A DNA stretch of 64,000 bases from Isoetes taiwanensis (taxonomy: Eukaryota > Streptophyta > Lycopodiopsida > Isoetales > Isoetaceae), in assembly GCA_021234155.1 (NCBI GenBank), contig JAJEKV010000031.1, positions 2,821,055 to 2,885,054 on the forward strand, given 5' to 3'. Positions 54,327-63,005 of this stretch are shown in pieces (within the stretch, counting starts at the first letter, position 1; each line of letters starts with the position of its first letter). The notes beneath the pieces were generated by a model. That model made no database searches. It was given only the letters and a program-made list of their open reading frames with translations, and had not been told where the DNA came from. Position numbers and translations under genes: made by a program.

Positions 54327-56046
54327 AGGACGTTCGGTCACGATATACGGTCTCAAGGCGTATATCAGTCTTTGCGCGAATCACCAGCATTACCATCCAT
54401 CCCAATTGACGTATACGCCGACGTGTAGCCAAGCAAGTGGCGCCCTAGGGGGCAACTTGCAAGGGTGCGCACACTTATTAATGTGCGCACTTTATACCTC
54501 TAACCATTAAGTGGGCATACCAAGGGCCATGGAAACCCTAACCCTAACTGATAGCCTATGTAAGGCAACCAAACCCTAACTGCACCGTCACGCGTACACG
54601 CCATCCCAATTGACGTGTACGCCGACGTGTAGCCAAGCAAGTGGCGCCCTAGGGGCAACTTGCAAGGGTCCGCACACTTATTAATGTGCGCACTTTATAC
54701 CTCTAACCCATACCAAGGGTCATGGAAACCCTAACCCTAACTGATAGCCTATGTAAGGCAACCAAACCCTAACTTTCCCCTTTTTCGTCCACAGTCCTTC
54801 CGAGCTCCATTTCGCGCGCTTCAAGAGTCAATGTCGACTCCCAAGATCTGCTTGAGCACCCTAGCTCGTCAGATTCCCTTTTCGACCGCATCCCCAAGCA
54901 AGACAACGACATGGACGCATTCGGATCAAGAGGAGCAAGCCAGGGACCAGGTATTTCGTCAATTCAATAGCCTAATTCGCCTTCTGGGCATAGAGTTAGC
55001 ATGTTTAGCCTATTGAATTGCCCATAGCAGCCACATAGAACCCTAGATAGCGAGCCCTAACTAAAGAACGTAACTTCTATGATGTAGATTAGATATTATT
55101 CTTTAGTTCTTTGATGATATGGATGTATGGACGATCTCTGTGGACTCATTGTATTGGGAAGGGGGGTAGAGACCTACAGCCTAGTAGTTGATGCTCCTAG
55201 CTAGTCCCTTTAGTGCACTACTAGTATTCGGCCTGTGTACAAGAGCCACACCTGGTTGTGGGTGAAGGAGCCAGACTGGCTCATAAGGAGGTTCATGTCC
55301 TGACTCATGAGAATGATCCCTCTGGTGTGTAAGGCCTACCGGGGATCCCTGTGTACTAGGTCTAATGGCTTGTCACTGCGTGTGGGCAAGGCATGGGCTC
55401 GACACCCGTGGAGTGATGCGTCACTCTCCATTGGGTTCAAGTCGGATAAGGGCAGTGGCGCTCTAGTCACCTTGAGTCAGCATGTAGATCTCTAGAGGGA
55501 GTGATCCCTACCTGCCCCATCGGAACTGGGGAGATGCAACCCAGGAATAGCCCCTTTGGCTATGCATCCGGCGGGCTACAGTCAGGTCCCAACACTTTTC
55601 AACCTACTCTGCAAAGTGTGCACAGGAGGGGCGGATGGAGCGGACTACCCAACTGCCATGTTCCTTTGCCAGCCAACTCCACTGTTATTGCACTCTGTCT
55701 GCTTGACCTCTGGAGACCCAAGCTTGTCAGTCCAACCTTGTGTCTGAGCCTGGGTAGAACTCCCTTATGTGATGTACTGATCTTTGTCTATGCAGATTAT
55801 GTGGTGAGCCACCCCTCGTGGTGGTCATATGTTATTGATGTATGTACTACTGACATGTATATTACGCTTCCGCAGCTAGGTAGGCCCTGAGGGAGACAGG
55901 GTAAATGACCCCTTCATTCTTCCCACTGGAACATTCCAAGGTTGCAGTAATACGTGGAGGGCCCTATATTAGCATGGAGCTGGTATGGGGAATGAACTCC
56001 TGTTTGTATACGGTGAGTGCACCGTATACGAGCAGGGGACGTCACA
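54327..56046 (+). mobile_element. Solo LTR of the chromovirus family, opposite orientation
   Basis: Runs from a damaged start (GGACGTTCGG...ATATACGGTCTCAAGGCG) to GGGGACGTCACA at 56046, in the reverse orientation to the complete element. It is about 200 bp longer because of an internal tandem duplication of roughly 195 bp (54400-54595 and 54600-54785). No internal element sequence remains, as after recombination between LTRs. No target duplication could be confirmed. Confidence 0.85.
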
Positions 56047-56149
56047 GCATCAGTTAAATCTGCTTCAGAAATAAGTTAACATATCTTGACAGTAAGCCCT
56101 TAAGCTTGCAATACCTGTTTATCTCTTTTGTTAGCATTCAGAAGCTTTA

Positions 56150-56503
56150 TTATAAAGCCATATTTATAAATTTATGCAATACCTGATTTTCGCCATGCTC
56201 CTGGTAAAACCCATCCTCGTCCTGAGATTCCGGGACATAGTCATCAGGTTGCTGACCTCCATATCTATAACTATTCTGCCTATTTCGATTGTAGGCATTA
56301 TTCCTCCTGTTGAAAAAATCCCCACTACCTTCCCCATAACTACGTTTATTATCAAATCCCCTTCCTCTACCAGATCTATCCATGCTCATGTAGCCACAGT
56401 CAGAATTGAGGGCGCACCATTCAAGCTCTCTGTTCAGCTGGAGTTTATCTAACTCCTCCTTCCATGCAAATGTATCGTCTTCTTCACATGAATATCCGGC
56501 CAT
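56150..56503 (-). CDS. Exon-like ORF, Arg/Gly/Asn-rich, unknown protein
   Basis: The minus frame starts MAGYSCEEDDTFAWKEELDK, then LQLNRELEWCALNSDCGYMS, then an RG/RN-rich segment (DRSGRGRGFDNKRSYGEGSG) and NRRNNAYNRNRQNSYRYGGQ. It ends ENQ at a good donor (CAG|GTATTGC, near 56185), after which the frame is intron-like. Composition suggests an RNA-binding or disordered protein. I do not recognise the family. It could be a first coding exon of a host gene or another captured fragment. Confidence 0.45.
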   Translation of the reverse strand: MAGYSCEEDDTFAWKEELDKLQLNRELEWCALNSDCGYMSMDRSGRGRGFDNKRSYGEGSGDFFNRRNNAYNRNRQNSYRYGGQQPDDYVPESQDEDGFYQEHGENQVLHKFINMAL

Positions 56504-56931
56504 GTCTGATATATATTTTGCTTTAATCAGTAAACTTTACACTTTACTCCATTTCCGGGCAGCCACTAACTTTAAACGCTTTAGGTATCCCATCAAGCAT
56601 TGGGAAGTGTCACCACCGCTATTTTATAAAAGATTCAGCGTCTTTACTTCTTACCTCAATCCGCTCAACATATCTTGGGCAGCAGCGAGACTGGCATCCG
56701 GTTTAATTTCCGGCTGCGCCATATCCCTTGTATCAGTGGCCTAGCACGTTTTTGCTTTATTTTATTAAGCTAATAGCCACCAAATTAATTACCTACTATT
56801 CATATAGGGTGTAACCTTTCAACTTGTTACTGGCCCTAATAAATTCTTGATGTTCTAGAATTTTAAATACATAAGAGATCTATACATGTTAGTCCATGTC
56901 TTAAATAGAAAAAAAAAAAAAAAAAAAAAAA
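56504..56931. other. No gene recognised; A-run at its end
   Basis: Noncoding sequence upstream of the exon-like ORF. A run of about 28 A at 56909-56936 precedes copy B of the 1-kb duplication. Confidence 0.4.
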
Positions 56932-57989
56932 AACTAGCAGTAAGGCAGGCTTGGGGCAAAGAATTGGGTGGGGTGTTGCAGATGATAGCCGAATACTGAT
57001 GCAAAGTGAGGTCTGTAGTGATGATAGTCCTAGCTTTATAAAATGGATGCACAGAATGTGCATATATTGCAAGATTTTTGCCGATGGCATATCCTATTTG
57101 GTTGTAGAAATACCATTTTGTTGAGTGTATGTGGACTCTAACGTGAAGGCTCGTACATTACCAGTATATACTTTGAATAAAAGCTAACTTCCCTGAGGCT
57201 AACGTTTAAGTTGGTGTTAATTAGAAAGAACATGACGTGGGTCCTTGCCCTAGTGACTGGCTTTAGGGTCACGTGGAATTGTGATACAAACCTTGAAATT
57301 TTAAAATGCCACTGGCTTCTTTAAGAAACCCACATCCCATATTCGATACCCTTGTTTTGCATTGTCTTCATATGTTTAAAATATTTGGTCATTTTAATTG
57401 TTGCTGGTTAATTGCTTAACCGAGGCAATTGATAATCCTATCCTATATTATAAAGTTATCATGTATGTCCGTTCTCCATCAAACTCTAGATTATGCCATG
57501 TGGCATTTTAATGCCACATCATCAAACCCTAGATTGTGCATGCCACATCATCAAGCCCTAGATTATAAACGCCACATGGTACAATCTAGGGTTTGATGAT
57601 AAAGTTATCCTGTATGTATGTCCGTCTTCCATCAAACCCTAGATTATGCCATGTGGCATTTTTAACGCCATGTCATCAAACCCTAGATTGTGCATGCAAC
57701 CATGTCGTCAGGGTTTGATGATGTGGCACGCAACCATGTCGCATTTCGGTTTGTTTTCTATATTACTGATTTCGTTGCCTTTCATGTAGAGGACCTTGAG
57801 TCATTTTGTTCAAGAAATTATCAGTTCATCCAGCAACCCAATGTGCAAGGTAAAACCTCATTCAAATCATTATAACTATTTCATCCTTTACGTGGGCCGT
57901 ACATTTATTCAACTTTGTTGTAGAGTTACATAAACGGATGAAGGATTGATGCTTTGTTCTAAGGCAACTAATTTATCTGTTATCCTTGC
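56932..57989. repeat. 1-kb dispersed direct duplication, copy B
   Basis: Like copy A but with an extra 80 bp (about 56981-57063) that copy A lacks, and without a 14-bp phrase present in A near 52312. It contains the same foldback cluster (57470-57735) and exon-like segment (57786-57850). It continues beyond A into a local tandem repeat (57960-58175). Confidence 0.88.
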
Positions 57990-58448
57990 TGTATTTTACT
58001 GCTGCTGCCCATGTGAATTATATATTGGCTAATGTAGGATACGGCTCAATTTTCAGTAGTGATGCTTTGCTCTAAGGCAACTAATTTATTTGTTATCCTT
58101 GATGTATTTTACTACTGCCCATGCGAATTCTATATTCGCTAATGTAGATATGGCTCAATTTTCAGTAATATATACCAATGGAGCAATGAATATGCCCAAT
58201 GCAAGGGGGTTGTGAAGATGACTAGACATAGAAAAGAAGTTGAAAAGCCACTGCCTTGAATTTTATGCTAACCTCCTCTGCACTCTTTCTTTCATTGCAG
58301 ACGTCTCAGCCCTACATATTATTACAATTTGTTCCATCGTATTCCTGGACGTATGAGAATAGTTGCTACACAATTCAGTCTACAAGAGTGACCATGAAAT
58401 AGTAGTTACATGATTCGTTCTGGTCTTCATTGAGAACTGGAAGACCAT
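57990..58448. other. Local tandem repeat and noncoding sequence
   Basis: A roughly 105-bp unit (GATGCTTTG...TTATCCTTG...GCTCAATTTTCAGTA) is repeated with divergence at 57945-58055 and 58056-58170. No gene recognised. Confidence 0.5.
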
Positions 58449-58612
58449 TGTGACGTTCCAGCACAGTATACGGTCCCAGGACGTATACTGTACTGCCTCG
58501 TCACGCGTACATGCCACTCCGACTGACGTGTACGCCAACGTGTAGCCAGGCGGGTAGCCCCTAGGGGGCAACTTGCAAGGTATGTGCATTTATTAATGTG
58601 CACATTTAACAA
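58449..58612 (+). repeat. Truncated LTR fragment of the chromovirus family
   Basis: Begins exactly at the LTR terminus TGTGACGTTCCAGCACAG and follows the LTR (ACGTGTACGCCAACGTGTAG, CCCCTAGGGGGCAACTTGCA) for 164 bp, then stops. Confidence 0.85.
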
Positions 58613-59095
58613 GGTTGCATTTGAACCGGGAGTGTTGCACAACTCCCGTTTCAAAGATTCCCTCAAAAAAACATGGCATCCTCCCAGAAATGAACTTTTT
58701 GGCCGAGTCAAAGGATTTTGAGAGCTTAAATTTTTTTTTCTTGCTATTTAACCTCTCAGCAAGTGTACATTTACATTTGATGAAATATCATAGCCTAAAA
58801 GAGCAAAATCCATGAAATGAAGACAACAAAAAACATCTTAGTTTAAATGAACTAATAATAGTACATGAATTAGAAATTTTAAATACATCATTTTTTAAGG
58901 CAAAATTAATTCTAACACTAGAATAATCTGTCAGCTGTTGGTGGAAAAGGGCCAAATTTACAGTTGATTGTGTAGTGTAGACAAGCAAGACTAAGAAAAT
59001 AGGAAAATTGATGGGAATAAATAATATTAAAATCAATAAATATTTTAATATCAGTTTTAAAAGATACCAATCTGAAAAATATTTCTCACAAGGAG
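58613..59095. other. No gene recognised; 3' flank of the methyltransferase gene
   Basis: AT-rich sequence containing an inverted pair AACCGGGAGTGTTGC/GCACAACTCCCGTTT (58623-58650). It should include the 3' UTR and polyadenylation site of the minus-strand methyltransferase gene. Confidence 0.45.
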
Positions 59096-62000
59096 TCAAA
59101 GATCAACTTCGTAGTCCTCCCCATGGTGTATGCTTGTAGTTGCAACGTCTTTCTCAGGCTTCTCTTTCTCAGGTGATTTAGCTTTTTGCTTGGTAGTGTT
59201 GTCTTCTGCTTCCACTACTAGAGCTACTTCCTTCAGCTCAGCAAAAGTGACCTCATCCTCTGTGGAGCTGGTAAAAGGAGGCTGTATTTCGGAAGATGTC
59301 ATTTTGGCAAAGTCAGATGAGGATTTGGCACCTAGCTCTTGATTCTCGTCTGGTAAGCTAGGTAGTGCAGCCAATCTCATCTTAATGAAATTCACGGCCT
59401 CCTTGTCTACATCCACTGCTACACAGTTTCGGCCTTTTTTAAGTGCGCAGGCAATGGTTGTACCAGAGCCCGAGAAAGCATCAAGTATCCAGTCTCCTTG
59501 ACGTGAAAACATGTCAATAAGTTGGTTGATTAATTTCTGGGGCTTCTGATAGTGATTGACAATTCTCCCCTGCGCAGTTGGGTCTTGCAGCTTCTGCAAC
59601 ACGGCTGGAAACTCTAACACATTAGAAAAATCAGAGCATCCAGACGTGTTGAAGTGCTCCATTGTTCTTTTGCCGTCGAAGCTCCAGTAGGCCACATGAA
59701 GATATTCCACTTTGCTTAACAATCTAGGGCCTCCAGCATGATAAGTTATATTAGTTTTGTACCTTTATGAGAGGTGTAGTTAGCAATCTAGCAATTAACA
59801 AATAAATTTACTATTCCAGAATAGCAAAAGAAAGCAGAAGTATTCCAGAATAAGTTCTTACCAGACCAAATTCTCATAGCCAGCTTGAGCAGGGGATCCA
59901 AAATGATTCTTGAAGCTCGCTTCCACCATCCCTGCTTGCATGCTAGAGTGGAACATCACCAGCCTCCAATGCTTAGCTGTTGTTATTTGTTTTACACCAT
60001 CAATAAAGGCATTGAACTCAGAGTTCCTAAAAGGTAGGTCGTCATAACGGCTGTCCTTGATCTTAAACCCGTAAGGTATATCAGCAATGATCAGGGTAAA
60101 ATTCTGGGGCTTAATGCTTTCCACCAACTTAGTGCAGTCACCTTGAACAACAGAAAACAAATTATCCTGATCGAATAATGTAAACTTTTCAAACTCGGAC
60201 GGCTCAACCGACAACTGCCTTCTGTCAGCCAAGGTTCTTTCCTCACGAGCAAGCTTCAGGAAGATCTTTGTTTTTCTTCTTGTTCTGCGTTTGCAAATGA
60301 AGTTAAGTTGTGTAAAAACAGTTGACACAAAAGAAGGTCCAAGAGGTAAAGCATTATACCCATCCTTCAAAATTAGGAGAATATTGTACAATACGCTCGT
60401 CTGAAGTTGCCAGAGGGTACAGCTCCTTACACCTTTCCCAGATTTCTACGTTTAACTGCTCCATCAAGCATGTTTGGCATGCAATGACGTTTTTTTGGCT
60501 GACAAACAGAAAATATGAAGCACATTACTTATTCCGGAATACAAAACAGATAGGGAATCCAAATGTTTGAAGCACGAGACATGAACGCTTACTTGTGCAG
60601 TTCTTTTGACATCTCTTCTAAGGAAAACTCCTTGTCCACTACTTTCTGGAGTAACATTTCTAAGATTGTTGTGTCCGTGAAACCCTGCATCTCCCTCCAG
60701 ACTGTGATAGTCATTTCTTTTTTTGGCACGTCTGTGCCCTTTTTCTTCTCTGTTGCTTTACCTTTTCTCTTTAATTCCCCTCTTTCAAATGCTGTGAATA
60801 TTTCATTTTGCAGGTCCCATATCTACAGCAAACAACATATTGTAAGTTACATTGGAGAAAATCTTTTAGAAATGAGCTACAATAAAAATGAAACAAAGGC
60901 CAGAGTGTATTCCAGAATACACTTCGGCCAGACACCGAAGGACAAAGTGTATTCCGGAATACACTTTGTCCTAGCACTGTAGGCCAAAGTGTATTCCGGA
61001 ATACACTTTGGCCTGACACTAATGTGCGAGGGCTATTCCAGAATAGAGATGTGCTTACCCTGCCATCCCTGAAGGCCAGTTGAAACCAATTGTCGTGGCT
61101 GATCAGAGAGTGCCTCTTGTTGGCTTCATCATACTTTAGGCAGCACTCTATTGCGCACGCCTCCTTAAGCTCCAATGATGGCCCTGGCTTCTTAAGATCA
61201 TCTCCATATTTCTCTTTAAATATTAGGTACTCTCTGTGCATGAATCTAATTTTGTCGACAAAACTCATTTTGAGTTTGTACTCATTATCTGCATTGTGTG
61301 TGTTGGCCACTATTTTCGCCTCTTCATCAGTCAGGCCACAATACACTGCACAGAGGACGGAAAGGTATCTTGGATTTTCTTTTTCTTTAAAAAGTTGCCT
61401 CCGAGCTTTGAAGCTATGGTTTCCACCCAGCACATAATGTGTGTAATGATCTGCATTCTCTCTGTCATAATTTGCCGGGTCCGTGCACTGGCTTCTGTCG
61501 ACAAGAACAACTATTGGAGCAACATGTGCATTTGGGTTACTCCTTATCCTGTCTTTTAAATTTCTAACGTGATCCGCATAAATTTTTCTCACCTGCAGTG
61601 GTCTCTCTCCTGTCTCGTCCTTAGGTGGCAGCTTCATGCAGGTGACAGGAAGATAAATTACTCCTTGAACATATTTATTTTTATTAATTTCTTCCATCCT
61701 TTCAGCCGTTTTGTCTATTTTTTTTTCTTTTATTGCAACCCCTGGGGCCTTGGCCTTCCCCTTTGTTTTTTTCCCTGTTGCCTGGGCTTCTTTGGTGGTG
61801 GTGGTGGGGGTTCTTCAGGTTCGGACTCAGCCGAATTTGCAATGTCCTCATCAGTCCCAGGTTCCTCCTCCTCATCATCTCTACCTTCTTACGCCCGGAA
61901 AATCAGTAGTCCGCTGCTTCACTTCCTTTGCTTGAAACCGTCCTAATGATAGTTGACATTGGCAGCTTATTTATGTAGTGGGCAATGTAATTGTAAAGCC

Positions 62001-62725
62001 GTGTAGGATGCACGTTTGAAAGCTTAAAGAATGCTACATCAAGAACAAAGTAGCCTTGTGAAGTCTTAATAGAAAGTCTTGCTTGTTTGCTCTACCCAAT
62101 TTCCGGGTCACAGCGTCTTTGTATGGATCCCATGCATGGAAACTCAGACTCGTCGTACCGTTTTTGCCCAGGGCTACGACAGACGTACAGGAAAGTGACA
62201 TTGCTGTACTTTCCTGCAAAACCTCTCGTCACGTACCACTGCGTTTGAAAATTCTCGTACACTTGTATCGCAGTGGTCTCTTGGTCTTTTGGTGGCGGGC
62301 GTTTCTTTGTGGTGATTTTGATGCTTTGTTTCTGTTTTTGGATCCCATGTTCCTGACTGCAACAAGCGAGTAACAAACTGTTTTAGTTAAAGCAAAGTAA
62401 ACTAGAAAGTCTATTCCGGAATAAAAACATCTACATTTTACTGCTAAAGCGCTTAAAAATGAACTAAATTTAATATTTTTGTAGCAAAACTAGTTTGAGC
62501 TAAAGGCCAAAGTGTATTCCAGAATACACTTTGGCCTAGCGCTTTAGGCCAAAGTGTATTCCGGAATACACTTTTGTTGAGCGCTGAAGGCCAAAGTGTA
62601 TTCCGGAATACACTTCGGCCTAGCGCCGAAGGCCGAAGTGTATTCCGGAATACACTTCGGCCTCCGCCCAGACCACATTTCTAGAATCTGCCCGTACATT
62701 GTACTTTTTTCCCTTACCTCTCCAT
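59096..62725 (-). CDS. ParB-like domain plus beta-class DNA methyltransferase, six exons
   Basis: My exon model (minus): 62725-62718, 62356-61059, 60822-60593, 60498-60433, 60284-59862, 59762-59096, all with GT-AG introns of 94-361 bp. From Met at 61697 the exons join in phase to 674 codons. Residues about 10-110 form a ParB-like domain (HYVLGGNHSFKARR). After a linker comes catalytic motif IV DIPYGF (about 380-385; canonical is DPPY), then NHYQKPQKLI and the AdoMet motif DAFSGSGTT (about 547-555). Motif IV before motif I is the beta class of N4-C/N6-A methyltransferases. The tail is acidic and low-complexity. ParB plus methylase is a bacterial or phage architecture; introns imply residence in a eukaryotic genome. 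The 5' part of exon 2 has frame breaks. Confidence 0.88.
59811..59852. repeat. Two TATTCCAGAATA palindromes in intron 5
   Basis: CTATTCCAGAATAG at 59811-59824 and TATTCCAGAATA at 59841-59852, both inside intron 5 (59763-59861) of the methyltransferase gene. Confidence 0.9.
60905..61048. repeat. Cluster of four TATTCCRGAATA palindromes in intron 2
   Basis: Palindromes at 60905-60922, 60943-60968, 60981-61014 (perfect, 34 bp, outer arms AGGCCAAAGTGTA) and 61031-61048. All lie within intron 2 (60823-61058). A further single copy at 60529-60540 lies in intron 3. Confidence 0.93.
61698..62356 (-). pseudogene. N-terminal extension of the methyltransferase gene, frame-broken
   Basis: Exon 1 (ATGGAGAG, donor GTAAGG) joins in phase to exon 2: MES then QEHGIQKQKQSIKITTKKRP, VYENFQTQWYVTRGFAGKYS and NVTFLYVCRSPGQKRYDES. 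A TAG follows CDPEIG. The same frame continues SIKTSQGYFVLDVAFFKLSN, VHPTRLYNYIAHYINKLPMS to a TGA near 61911. A second frame gives DDEEEEPGTDEDIANSAESE and six prolines, and needs one extra base in the A7 run at 61768-61774 to reach the ParB frame. Short indels or base-calling errors are equally possible. Confidence 0.6.
62411..62663. repeat. Cluster of five TATTCCRGAATA palindromes in intron 1
   Basis: Copies at 62411-62424, 62502-62536, 62545-62576, 62588-62621 and 62631-62662 (perfect, 32 bp). Four of them are arrayed at a spacing of about 43 bp with related linkers (TAGCGCTTTA, GAGCGCTGAA, TAGCGCCGAA). All lie in intron 1 (62357-62717). Confidence 0.93.
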
Positions 62726-63005
62726 GCTGCGTGCTATGTAAAACGGAATACGGTCGAGCAGAAGTTTTTGAAGGCGCTAAATCAGAGCAATTCGGAATAC
62801 ACGAATGAGCACCATAAATTTCCTTTTTAAAGGTCTAATTCAGACACATGTTCATTTCTATGTATACCGGAATACATTTGGTTCAAAATGTATGCTAACT
62901 TGTATTCCGGAATAGCAGACTTCTCCTTGCCTTGACACTTTGTATTCTCGAATAGCAAACGTGCAAAAGTTGCTTCCGTATCTCTTCTAGTTGAAGTGTT
63001 TGAAG
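62726..63005. promoter_or_regulatory. Divergent promoter region with half and full palindromes
   Basis: A 280-bp head-to-head spacer between the methyltransferase start (62725, minus) and the next ORF start (63006, plus). It contains TATACCGGAATACA (62866), TGTATTCCGGAATAGC (62912-62927), TGTATTCTCGAATAGC (62941-62956) and half sites CGGAATAC (62754, 62793). It is probably the shared 5' regulatory region; no clear TATA box was assigned. Confidence 0.55.

Noticed and set aside
53801-54409. 202-codon plus-strand ORF
   Set aside because: Low-complexity AT-rich composition, overlaps the start of a solo LTR, no recognisable motif.
61569-61946. Plus-strand ORFs opposite the methyltransferase exon 2
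   Set aside because: They mirror the acidic/proline-rich coding region of the minus strand (Ser/Gly/Phe runs) and have no independent support.
62500-62663. Regularly spaced palindromes resembling a CRISPR array
   Set aside because: Spacing of about 43 bp is regular, but the linkers are related to each other, the repeats are fully palindromic, and there is no cas gene; the setting is a eukaryotic intron.
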